A stretch of 6,587 bases of DNA from Porphyromonas sp. (GCA_003640335.1 RBKG01000123.1:1-6587), one strand, 5' to 3'. Counted from the stretch's first letter, positions 1 through 6,587 are shown. A program made the numbers and translations. Notes: generated by a model not told the origin, from the letters alone.

Positions 1-53
1 AACTTTGGCACAACCCTTTCTAGTGGTTAGTTGAGAATAATATCCTCTACTGA

Positions 54-674
54 TTACTTCTTCGTTTCTTTAGCTTGCTCTTGCTTATTATCTGCAGGCT
101 TATAGTTTTCATTAAGATACTTAACGAAATCAGTCGTAATATCTAGAGCATCATCGCCATAAAGCACAACTGCATTACTCAAGATTAGCTTAAAACGACC
201 ACCATTGAATGCCTTAAGTTCCTCTTCGATTTTCTTCATGAGGTCCTCCTGCATAAGTGCAGACTTCTGTGCTAGTTCGCCTGATAGCTGTTGCTCTAGC
301 CCTGCAGCCTCTTGTTGCATACGCATAATGCGAGCTTGCTCCTTCTTAGCAGCATCTTCGCTCACAAAGGCATTGATGCGAGCACGTCTATCAAAGTCTT
401 CTGCAGCCTTCTGGAATGCAGCAGCCTTACCTTGTAGACGGCTACGACTAGCAGCGGCGTCAGCCTCCAGCTTAGTTTGGATTTCCTTACTATAAGTGTA
501 CTGCTTCAGAACTGAGTCCATACGTACATAGGCAATAGGCATAGCGACCTCCTTACCATCAGCAGTCTGTACCTTAGGCACTTCAGCAGTCTTGCTATTA
601 TCCTTGCATGAGCCGAGAGAGCAAACCATAGCCACAGCACAAGTGGCAACCCCAATTAAATATCTCTTATTCAT
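54..674 (-). CDS. Skp/OmpH-family coiled-coil lipoprotein (206 aa)
   Basis: Skp/OmpH proteins are periplasmic chaperones that hold unfolded outer-membrane proteins. Seen here: a lipoprotein signal, residues 1-23, with a hydrophobic core and lipobox LGSC ending at Cys23; then IAYVRMDSVLKQY at about 47-59, which is the usual OmpH opening strand; an Ala/Lys/Glu/Gln-rich coiled coil from about 60 to 155; and the closing FKLILSNAV...ALDITTDFVKYLN block at about 161-188. The tail after residue 190 is Lys/Glu/Gln-rich and probably disordered. E. coli Skp is soluble, so lipid anchoring is the difference here. The frame also permits a TTG start two codons upstream (680), but ATG at 674 gives a standard signal peptide and is preferred. 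It lies 26 bases after the small membrane gene on the same strand and probably shares its transcript. The family call is firm; whether it is the main Skp or a paralogue cannot be told from this window. Confidence 0.88.
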   Translation of the reverse strand: MNKRYLIGVATCAVAMVCSLGSCKDNSKTAEVPKVQTADGKEVAMPIAYVRMDSVLKQYTYSKEIQTKLEADAAASRSRLQGKAAAFQKAAEDFDRRARINAFVSEDAAKKEQARIMRMQQEAAGLEQQLSGELAQKSALMQEDLMKKIEEELKAFNGGRFKLILSNAVVLYGDDALDITTDFVKYLNENYKPADNKQEQAKETKK

Positions 675-700
675 ATACAATATTATACTTTCTACTTATC

Positions 701-919
701 TTAATCTTCTCTTGCTGCAAGTCGCTCACTGAGGGACTTATGCTGCTGAATATCGTGATGCTGAGAAGTGTGGCAGGATATACCTTTATCCCTTAAAGCC
801 TTCTGAGAGCCCACATGTGAAGATGGAAATCGACCATCTTTAGTAAAAATAACTTTCACTGAGAGCAAAAGCATCACAATTAGCATAGCTACAGCACTAG
901 CTACATAGATTATCGTCAT
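701..919 (-). CDS. Small single-pass membrane protein with Cys/His-rich tail (72 aa), unknown function
   Basis: I do not know a function for this protein. One hydrophobic segment spans about residues 3-25. It is followed by a basic stretch (K22, K27, R30), so the positive-inside rule suggests that the tail faces the cytoplasm. The soluble part has GRFPSSHVGSQKALRDKGISC (29-49) and then a cluster C49, H50, H54, H55 and H60 before a charged end. From memory, short proteins with a G-(R/K)-F-P-x-(S/T)-H-V-G...K-A-L-R-x-x-G-(I/V)-x-C block recur in Bacteroidales as uncharacterised membrane proteins, which supports a real gene. An ATG also exists at 955, giving 84 residues, but a candidate promoter box (942-949) lies inside that extension. 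ATG at 919 places the membrane segment right at the N-terminus and is preferred. The Skp-like gene follows 26 bases downstream. Confidence 0.72.
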   Translation of the reverse strand: MTIIYVASAVAMLIVMLLLSVKVIFTKDGRFPSSHVGSQKALRDKGISCHTSQHHDIQQHKSLSERLAARED

Positions 920-927
920 CTTTTCAC

Positions 928-935
928 TATATTTG
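928..935 (+). promoter_or_regulatory. Candidate -7 box for pepD
   Basis: TATATTTG matches the Bacteroidetes -7 consensus TAnnTTTG on the plus strand, 62 bases before the pepD ATG. This would give an A/T-rich leader of about 55 bases. It lies within a few bases of the opposing candidate box and has no obvious -33 TTTG. A promoter closer to pepD cannot be excluded. Confidence 0.35.
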
Positions 936-941
936 TTAGCG

Positions 942-949
942 CAAAGGTA
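942..949 (-). promoter_or_regulatory. Candidate -7 box for the small membrane gene
   Basis: Read on the minus strand this is TACCTTTG, a full match to the Bacteroidetes -7 consensus TAnnTTTG. It ends 22 bases before the ATG at 919, giving a leader of roughly 10-18 bases. No clean TTTG -33 element is seen about 19-21 bases further upstream, so the call rests on the -7 match and position. Confidence 0.5.
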
Positions 950-997
950 ATACATATAAGTTACATAAGATTAATAAACATATAATTCACACATATT

Positions 998-2455
998 ATG
1001 GACATCACAATGCTCAGCCCTAAGGCTGTATGGAGTTATTTCCATGAAATCACTAAGGTACCTCGCCCTAGTAAGAAAGAAGAACGCATTCTTGCTTACC
1101 TTGTAGATTTCGCTAAAAAACACAATCTAGAGTACAAGCAAGATGAAGTGGGCAATCTTGTTATCAGTAAGCCAGCGACACCGGGCTATGAAGACAGAGA
1201 AACTGTTGTTCTTCAGAGCCACGTGGATATGGTTTGCGAGAAGAACTCAGACAAGGTATTTAACTTCGACACAGATGCTATCCAAACGGTTGTTGATGGC
1301 GAATGGCTACACGCTGATGGCACTACACTCGGTGCGGACAATGGTATCGGCTGTGCTGCTGAATTAGCAATCCTTGCTGACGACAGCATTCCTCATGGAC
1401 CACTAGAATGTCTATTCACAGTAGACGAAGAAACAGGCATGACTGGGGCAATGAACCTCAAGCCCGGTTTCTTCTCAGGAAAAATCCTCATCAACCTAGA
1501 CAGCGAAGACGAAGGCGAACTCTTCATCGGTTGCGCTGGTGGTATGGGTATTAAGGCTGTTTTCGATGTTGAATGGAAGCCTCTACACACTACATTCGAA
1601 TACTATCGTGTAAGCGTTTCTGGTCTTCGTGGCGGTCACTCAGGTGGTGATATACATGTAGGTCTTGGCAATGCAAACAAGCTACTTACTCGTTATCTCT
1701 ACGCTATCGATAGTAAGCTTAAGTGGGAACTATGCGAAATCGCAGGCGGTAACCTACACAACGCTATCCCTCGTGAAGCTCATGCTATCATCGGTATTCT
1801 CCCAGAAGAGAAGGCTCAGGCTGTAGCTATTCTCAACAAACTTGCGGCTGATGTAGCAGACGAACTTAAGCGTGTAGACCCTAATGTTCGCTATACATTT
1901 GAACCTGTTGAGCGTCCTAGCCGTCGCATCAACCAAGATACAAAGAAGAGACTCATCCGTGCGCTCTATGCTTGCCCACATGGTGTACTAGGTATGAGCC
2001 ATGAACTTGAAAATCTTGTTGAGACATCAAACAACCTTGCTTCTATCAAGCTTATCGATGACAAAATCGTTGTTGAGACTAGCCAAAGAAGTTCTACTGA
2101 GAGCTTGAGAGATAGCACAGCTGAAATGGTTAAGAGCGTATTCGAACTAGCAGGAGCTACAGCCGAAATACGTGACCCTTATCCAGGATGGAAGCCTAAT
2201 GCAGACTCAGCTATTCTGAAGGCATCTGCCGATGCTTATCGTCGTCTCTTCGGTAAGGAACCAGCAGTAAAGGCTATCCACGCAGGTCTTGAGTGCGGCC
2301 TTATCTTAGACGTATTCCCTGGCCTTGACATGGTGTCTTTCGGGCCTACCCTTCGTGACGTTCACTCACCTAACGAACGTATCGAAATCAAGACAGTACA
2401 ACTTTGGTGGGATCACCTACTCGAAGTACTCAAGAGCATTCCTACTAAGAAGTAA
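998..2455 (+). CDS. pepD: Aminoacyl-histidine dipeptidase, M20 family (PepD)
   Basis: A cytosolic zinc dipeptidase (carnosinase-type, M20) that hydrolyses Xaa-His and other dipeptides. At 485 residues it is the usual PepD length. The metal-site motifs are all present: QSHVDM with H75 and D77, LGADNGIG with bridging D114, TVDEETGM with the catalytic/ligand pair E144-E145, D168 in NLDSED, and H456 in RDVHSPNE. The insert domain between these carries GGHSGGDIH (212-220), the lid/dimerisation block of the family. There is no signal peptide. ATG at 998 puts VWSYFHEITKVPRPSKKEE close to the N-terminus, as expected; an in-frame ATG at 1010 is possible but less likely. Codon use looks selected: of 21 Arg codons I count 13 CGT, 4 CGC and 4 AGA, with no CGG, CGA or AGG, suggesting high expression. 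It is transcribed alone and ends at the hairpin near 2481. Confidence 0.96.
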   Translation: MDITMLSPKAVWSYFHEITKVPRPSKKEERILAYLVDFAKKHNLEYKQDEVGNLVISKPATPGYEDRETVVLQSHVDMVCEKNSDKVFNFDTDAIQTVVDGEWLHADGTTLGADNGIGCAAELAILADDSIPHGPLECLFTVDEETGMTGAMNLKPGFFSGKILINLDSEDEGELFIGCAGGMGIKAVFDVEWKPLHTTFEYYRVSVSGLRGGHSGGDIHVGLGNANKLLTRYLYAIDSKLKWELCEIAGGNLHNAIPREAHAIIGILPEEKAQAVAILNKLAADVADELKRVDPNVRYTFEPVERPSRRINQDTKKRLIRALYACPHGVLGMSHELENLVETSNNLASIKLIDDKIVVETSQRSSTESLRDSTAEMVKSVFELAGATAEIRDPYPGWKPNADSAILKASADAYRRLFGKEPAVKAIHAGLECGLILDVFPGLDMVSFGPTLRDVHSPNERIEIKTVQLWWDHLLEVLKSIPTKK

Positions 2456-2474
2456 GGTTTAGCTTACACAAGCT

Positions 2475-2519
2475 CAAAATAAAAGGGCTACCGCAAAAGC
2501 GGTAGCCCTTTTTATTTTG
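2475..2519. terminator. Bidirectional intrinsic terminator between pepD and thiL
   Basis: A perfect 14-bp inverted repeat (2481-2494 with 2499-2512) has the GC-rich core GGGCTACCGC, closed by an AAAA loop. Allowing one bulged T at 2513, six further A/T-rich pairs extend it to 2475-2519. U-rich runs follow the stem in both directions (TTTTTATTTT on plus, TTTTATTTTG on minus). It sits 20-odd bases after the pepD stop and 20-odd bases after the thiL stop, so one hairpin probably serves both convergent transcripts. Confidence 0.92.
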
Positions 2520-2536
2520 TATTATACAAGCTAACT

Positions 2537-3568
2537 TTACTTGGAGGCTGTCCAGCCTTGAGCAACCAGCTCTAGCTCTGTGCCATCACGAGCAACCAAA
2601 CATGCACCCAAACTAGGCTCTGTAATATGACCAATGATGCGCAAGCCCTCAATATCCTTGACTTGGTCCATCTGTCCCAAAGGAATAGTGAACAAGAGTT
2701 CATAATCATCTCCCCCATTAAGAGCTACTGTTGTTACATTTAAACCAAACTCCTCTGCCATAGCAGCCGTTTCGTAGTCTATTGGTAAGCGGTCTTCATA
2801 AACACGTACACCTACCCCACTAGCCTCGGCAAGGTATTTAAGTTCGCTTGCTAGCCCATCTGAAATACTAATCATTGAGCTAGGAACAACTCCTTGCTTC
2901 TGCAATGCACTCAGAACCGAAACAGGCACACGTGGACGAAGTTGTCGCTCAATAATATATTCACGCCCTTCCAATGCAGGGGTAAAATCACCCTTAACAC
3001 CAGCGAACACACGCTTCTCTCGTTCCAAGAGTTGTAGCCCCATATAGGCAGAACCCAAATCACCAGTTACGCAGATGAGGTCTGTAGGCTTAGCTCCGCT
3101 ACGAAGAGTCTTAGTACCCTCCAAACTCGTTCCCATAGCAGTCATACTTAGGCTCAAACCCGTTAAACTACTGGTAACATCCGTCTTAATGAGGTCTAAA
3201 TGATAGAAATCTGCAGCCGTATAAACACCATCATACAGGTCCTCTAAATCCTCTAAAGAAAATCTAGATGAAACACCTACATTTAGCAGTAGTTGTCTAG
3301 GCTCTCCATTCATCGCATATATATCACTCACAGCAGCCACGACCAGCTTATAGCCTAGATGCTTAAGAGGAGTATACACCAAATCGAAATGAATACCCTC
3401 AAGAAATAACTTTTGGCTTACAAGCGTATTTAATTCAGGTTGCGTGTTTATAGTCGCTGCATCTTCAGCAAAGCCTAGTCCACTAGTTTCGTGCTTACAC
3501 TTAACACCCTTAGTCAAATGCTTAAGGATAGCAACCTTTCCGAGTTTTGATAATTCTGTTCTTTCCAC
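2537..3568 (-). CDS. thiL: Thiamine-monophosphate kinase (ThiL) family protein, atypical active-site motifs
   Basis: ThiL phosphorylates thiamine monophosphate to the diphosphate with ATP, the last step of cofactor synthesis. The fold belongs to the PurM/AIR-synthase-like superfamily. Recognisable blocks, numbered from GTG at 3568, are FLEGIHFD (55-62), VSDIYAMNG (80-88), TSSLTG (132-137), GDLGSAYMGLQLLERE (169-184), SISDGL (234-239) and NGGDDYELLF (284-293), so it is full length (343 aa) and colinear. Several motif residues are unusual: GFAEDAA for the expected G-x-G-D-D-A-A, SQK where (S/T)TD is expected, KTDVT for GGDTT, and SISDGL for DISDGL. Activity is therefore less certain than family membership. 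No ATG is available at the start: TTG at 3574 and GTG at 3568 are both possible, and GTG gives MERTELSKLG, which fits the family N-terminus best. It follows lpxK by about 12 bases, likely in one operon with translational coupling. Confidence 0.88.
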   Translation of the reverse strand: MERTELSKLGKVAILKHLTKGVKCKHETSGLGFAEDAATINTQPELNTLVSQKLFLEGIHFDLVYTPLKHLGYKLVVAAVSDIYAMNGEPRQLLLNVGVSSRFSLEDLEDLYDGVYTAADFYHLDLIKTDVTSSLTGLSLSMTAMGTSLEGTKTLRSGAKPTDLICVTGDLGSAYMGLQLLEREKRVFAGVKGDFTPALEGREYIIERQLRPRVPVSVLSALQKQGVVPSSMISISDGLASELKYLAEASGVGVRVYEDRLPIDYETAAMAEEFGLNVTTVALNGGDDYELLFTIPLGQMDQVKDIEGLRIIGHITEPSLGACLVARDGTELELVAQGWTASK

Positions 3569-3580
3569 TATCAAGTTTAA

Positions 3581-4693
3581 TTAGTCTATATTCTGTAAAG
3601 ACTTGGGTTTCGCCTTTACGGCTAAACGAAGCTGACGCTCCAGCGCATCTTCCCTCTGCAAGACTGCCACCTCAATAGGCAGATAGTGTATATGCTCACG
3701 CATATTTTCGGGGAAGCGTTCGAAAGATTCGACAAGACGCACAGCATCTTTCTCCGTCGTAATGATTGAGAGATTAGGATATTCTGTTAGATGCCTCTGA
3801 AAGGCACTTATAATTGTTTCAAAATCTCCTTTTTCAAAATTGTGATGGTCGGCAAAGAGTAATTGCTCAACCACCTTATACCTTTCGGTTAAATAATCAA
3901 TAAACAGTGTGGGATTGGCTATGCCGGAGAGGGCAATCACTGGCGAACCTCTCTCTAAATCAATCGAAGTAGGCACGGCATTAGTTCCCAATTCACTGAT
4001 TTTATATAATCCTTTATAACGGATTTTAGTAAAGAAAACTTCTTGGTGCGGATAAGCGGCAAGAGTTCTCTCTATAAGTCTTTGCTCAATCGGGCGCAAA
4101 GTCTCTGGACACTTTGTAGCGATGATGCAATCGACACGATAGCGAGCCGAAGCAGGCTCTCTAAGACGCCCTTCAGGTAGTAACTTATCTTCTTGCAGTG
4201 GGCGTGTAGAGTCTACCAAGAGTATAGAGTACGAAGGCTTGACGTATCTATGTTGCAATCCATCATCCATAATCACGACATCGGGACGTTCGTCTTTGGG
4301 TAAACTCATCAAGTAATCCATTGAGCGCCTACGATTGCCATCTACAACCAATATAATATCGGGATATTTGAGCTTTAGCTGACGAGGCTCATCACCTATC
4401 TCTGCAATAAGCGTATGCTCTGTGGCAATAACCTGCCCTCTAGACTTACGTCTATATCCACGGCTTAAGACTGCGACCCGGTAATGAGGCAATAACTTAG
4501 ATAGGATATACTCTACATGAGGTGTTTTACCCGTCCCCCCCACCGTGATATTTCCGACACAGATAATAGGTATCGGATAAGTCTCACTACGGAGTAACCC
4601 ATGCTCAAAGGCCATATTACGCAGTGCGACCCCTAAGCCATAAAGGAAGGCAAAGGGGCGCAATAATAATGAATATGGTTCTTTTAGAATCAT
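3581..4693 (-). CDS. lpxK: Tetraacyldisaccharide 4'-kinase (LpxK)
   Basis: LpxK phosphorylates the 4' position of the lipid A disaccharide precursor at the inner face of the inner membrane, making lipid IVA. The 370-residue protein has an N-terminal hydrophobic/basic helix (about 8-27) for membrane association. Next come the Walker A loop VGNITVGGTGKTP (46-58), LSRGYRRKSRG (76-86), GDEP (100-103), the Walker B-like/catalytic block MDDGLQHR (142-149), LLPEGRLREP (171-180), SGIANP (256-261), FADHHNF (280-286) and TTEKDAVR (312-319). All are typical of active LpxK. ATG at 4693 follows the sppA stop by 20 bases and there is no clear Shine-Dalgarno sequence, which is normal in this phylum. It sits between sppA and thiL in a probable operon. 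Lipid A synthesis and an envelope signal-peptide peptidase share the envelope theme. Nothing is truncated or missing. Confidence 0.96.
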   Translation of the reverse strand: MILKEPYSLLLRPFAFLYGLGVALRNMAFEHGLLRSETYPIPIICVGNITVGGTGKTPHVEYILSKLLPHYRVAVLSRGYRRKSRGQVIATEHTLIAEIGDEPRQLKLKYPDIILVVDGNRRRSMDYLMSLPKDERPDVVIMDDGLQHRYVKPSYSILLVDSTRPLQEDKLLPEGRLREPASARYRVDCIIATKCPETLRPIEQRLIERTLAAYPHQEVFFTKIRYKGLYKISELGTNAVPTSIDLERGSPVIALSGIANPTLFIDYLTERYKVVEQLLFADHHNFEKGDFETIISAFQRHLTEYPNLSIITTEKDAVRLVESFERFPENMREHIHYLPIEVAVLQREDALERQLRLAVKAKPKSLQNID

Positions 4694-4713
4694 TTAAAAT
4701 CAATGATAGTATG

Positions 4714-6513
4714 TTAGTATGGCTCGAAATCGTACGGCAAACGAGCCTGAATACCCGAATAACGAGTAACGCCCTGCATAATACGAATAGCCTTGCGCTC
4801 CTCATCGGTTAGGAATGCACTACGCAAGCGAGCAATAAATTCATTACTTGGACTAGTGCTTTTGAATAGTTCTTCCCAAACATTTACTCTGGTTACACCA
4901 TAGTCCACACTATAGTCTGATAGCTTCGCTAGCGATGCAGCTTCTTTAATCGCCACATCAAGACCACCAAGTTTATCAACAAGACCAAGCGTTTGAGCCT
5001 TGCGACCTAACCACACTCGTCCTTGACCAACAGAATCCACTTGAGCCTTGGTCATGTGACGACCCTCAGCGACACGACTCAAGAAAATATCATACCCACG
5101 CTCTACGTGTCTTTGGATAAGCGCACGCTGTTCGTTTGTTAGAGGCTTGTAAGGCATGCTAATCGTTAAATCAGCAAAATCATTAGTTTTAACTACTTCG
5201 ACATTAACCCCTACTTTCTGAACCAGTTCGCTAAAGTTAGGGAACAATCCGAAGATACCGATAGAGCCCGTAAGCGTATTAGGCTGAGCAACAATTCGGT
5301 TCGCAGCAGATGAGATATAATAACCACCCGAAGCAGCATAATCACCCATAGACACCACTACAGGCTTCTTGCTTCTTAGTTGCTTCACGGCATGCCATAG
5401 TTGCTCCGAGAGGAAAGCATCTCCACCGGGAGAATTCATACGCAGAACGACTGCCTTCACATCGTCATCTTCGGCAGCCTCTCTCAGCTTATCGCCGAGT
5501 CCTGCACCAATAGTACTTGCACCAGCAGCAAAAGGAGAGATACTGGCTTGCGTGATTTCGCCCTCAGCATAGATAACTTGTACAACGCCATCCTTAACCT
5601 CTATATCATCTGTTTGCTGAGCTGCTAAAGCCGACAAATTAACCATCTTCAGCTCTGACTTTTTAACCTTTAGTTGAGCTGCAAAGACAGAGTCTATTTG
5701 GTCTCTATAGAGCAACTTATCTACGAGCTTTGTCTGAACATACTTATCACTATTGACGAAAGCAAGCCCCTTATTAACCTCAGCATTGAGGCTATCGGCA
5801 TTAATCTTTCTTTCCGTTGAGACTCCTTGCAATATGCTAGACCAAAGACCATCGATATACTCCTGCTTCTGTAGTTTATTGGCATCGCTGATTTTATTCA
5901 GAATATAAGGCTCTACGGCACTCTTAAAGGTCCCCACTTTGAAGACTTCCATCTTAATACCAACCTTATCAAGCGCATCTTTGTACATCATTTCTCCTGA
6001 TGCAATACCGATAAGCTCAATGCTACCTAAAGGATTAAGATATATTTGATTGGCTACTGATGCTAGATAATAGGCTTTTTGTGAGTAGCTATCACCATAA
6101 GCGATAATAGGCTTATGACTAGCCTTAAAGTCTTGAAGAGCTAAACGCAATTCATCTACAGAAGCCATACCAGCTTCCACACCTTCTACATTGAGATAAA
6201 GGGCTTCTATATTAGGATTATTCTTAGCATCGGCAATAGCACGAATGGCTTGAGAGAGCGAAACAGGTTGCGTCGCTGTAGATGAAGAAAAGGAATCAAA
6301 TGGATTTACCGAAACGACATCATGAAGTTGGGCTACATCTATCTTAAGCACCGTATGTTGCTCTATATTAACAGGTACAGCATTGCTATCTCCTAGACTT
6401 GATAGACTCCCGATAAGGCCTGCTACACCGACAAAGAAAAAAATCATGATGCAGCCTGAGCCAGCGACTAAGGCTAGCAGTGCAGCTAAAAAGGTCTTAA
6501 AAAAACTCTTCAT
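4714..6513 (-). CDS. sppA: Signal peptide peptidase SppA, 67-kDa tandem-domain type
   Basis: SppA is a membrane-bound serine protease that degrades signal peptides after they are cleaved from exported proteins. It has a single N-terminal hydrophobic segment (about residues 7-36) that anchors it, with the rest facing the periplasm. At 599 residues it is the long form with two S49 domains. The N-terminal domain holds KVGTFKSAVEPY (192-203), in which K197 matches the catalytic general-base lysine of the E. coli enzyme. The C-terminal domain holds RMNSPGGDA (358-366) and GDYAASGGYYIS (390-401), in which S395 matches the nucleophile. Both halves of the Ser/Lys dyad are therefore present. ATG at 6513 is preceded by a purine-rich AAGAAGAA stretch and a TACCTTTG box. 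It is probably the first gene of the sppA-lpxK-thiL operon. Confidence 0.96.
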   Translation of the reverse strand: MKSFFKTFLAALLALVAGSGCIMIFFFVGVAGLIGSLSSLGDSNAVPVNIEQHTVLKIDVAQLHDVVSVNPFDSFSSSTATQPVSLSQAIRAIADAKNNPNIEALYLNVEGVEAGMASVDELRLALQDFKASHKPIIAYGDSYSQKAYYLASVANQIYLNPLGSIELIGIASGEMMYKDALDKVGIKMEVFKVGTFKSAVEPYILNKISDANKLQKQEYIDGLWSSILQGVSTERKINADSLNAEVNKGLAFVNSDKYVQTKLVDKLLYRDQIDSVFAAQLKVKKSELKMVNLSALAAQQTDDIEVKDGVVQVIYAEGEITQASISPFAAGASTIGAGLGDKLREAAEDDDVKAVVLRMNSPGGDAFLSEQLWHAVKQLRSKKPVVVSMGDYAASGGYYISSAANRIVAQPNTLTGSIGIFGLFPNFSELVQKVGVNVEVVKTNDFADLTISMPYKPLTNEQRALIQRHVERGYDIFLSRVAEGRHMTKAQVDSVGQGRVWLGRKAQTLGLVDKLGGLDVAIKEAASLAKLSDYSVDYGVTRVNVWEELFKSTSPSNEFIARLRSAFLTDEERKAIRIMQGVTRYSGIQARLPYDFEPY

Positions 6514-6540
6514 ACTATCTATTCTTCTTATTTATAGGAA

Positions 6541-6548
6541 CAAAGGTA
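6541..6548 (-). promoter_or_regulatory. Candidate -7 box for the sppA-lpxK-thiL operon
   Basis: On the minus strand this reads TACCTTTG, identical to the box before the small membrane gene and a full match to the Bacteroidetes TAnnTTTG consensus. It ends 27 bases before the sppA ATG, a sensible leader length. The -33 region (about 6568-6572) has only TTAA rather than TTTG, so the promoter is plausible but unproven. An upstream gene beyond the window edge could also read into sppA. Confidence 0.5.
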
Positions 6549-6587
6549 GCAAATAAAGTCATACCTCTTAAGAAGATATCGAACAAG

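Noticed and set aside
1..53. Region after the Skp-like gene, checked for a terminator or small gene
   Set aside because: No hairpin with a U-tract and no coding signal was seen; the neighbouring gene lies outside the window.
205..495. Open frame of 96 codons on the plus strand
   Set aside because: Lies antisense inside the Skp-like gene; its Ser/Ala/Cys-rich translation is the shadow of a coiled-coil gene rich in Ala/Glu/Gln codons, and it has no recognisable domain or promoter.
952..985. Repeated ACATATAA (952-959 and 978-985) in the pepD leader
   Set aside because: An 8-base A/T-rich repeat in an A/T-rich spacer is expected by chance and shows no further symmetry.
1754..1981. Open frame of 75 codons antisense to pepD
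   Set aside because: Fully inside a well-conserved gene, with no motif, ribosome site or promoter. The same applies to the 1143-1367 and 1393-1590 frames.
4617..4812. Short open frames on both strands across the sppA-lpxK junction
   Set aside because: They overlap the conserved ends of lpxK and sppA and show no family resemblance.
5369..5628. Two overlapping plus-strand open frames inside sppA
   Set aside because: Antisense shadows of the conserved S49 catalytic region; low-complexity translations.
6566..6573. Palindrome TCTTAAGA upstream of sppA, possible operator
   Set aside because: Only eight bases, with no second copy or flanking symmetry.

Overview
The window looks like chromosomal DNA from a member of the Bacteroidetes, most likely the order Bacteroidales (a Porphyromonas-like relative is plausible but not proven). 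Three things point there: protein signatures typical of that group in the OmpH/Skp-like lipoprotein, ThiL and the small membrane protein; candidate promoters that fit the Bacteroidetes -7 consensus TAnnTTTG rather than a sigma-70 -10 box; and few recognisable Shine-Dalgarno sequences. I see no insertion sequence, phage gene, CRISPR array, tRNA or rRNA.

Layout. Bases 54-919 (minus strand) hold a short gene pair: a 72-residue single-pass membrane protein of unknown function, followed 26 bases later by a Skp/OmpH-family coiled-coil protein that carries a lipoprotein signal. A compact divergent intergenic region (920-997) separates this pair from pepD (998-2455, plus strand), a full-length M20-type aminoacyl-histidine dipeptidase. 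pepD ends at a strong hairpin with U-tracts on both sides (2475-2519), which probably terminates transcription from both directions. From 6513 down to 2537 the minus strand carries sppA, lpxK and thiL with gaps of 20 and about 12 bases, preceded by a TACCTTTG box. These three probably form one operon that may start at this box.

How the genes fit together. SppA (membrane protease that digests cleaved signal peptides), LpxK (lipid A 4'-kinase), the Skp-like lipoprotein and the small membrane protein all concern the envelope. ThiL (last step of thiamine diphosphate synthesis) shares the operon by conserved position in this phylum rather than by pathway. PepD is a cytosolic peptidase on its own transcript.

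Most genes here are ordinary and intact. The point most worth a second look is ThiL: several Asp/Gly residues in its ATP/Mg2+ motifs differ from what I expect for the family, although the overall protein is full length and colinear. The small Cys/His-rich membrane protein and the tightly packed divergent promoter region come next. I did not find evidence for an undescribed multi-gene system.
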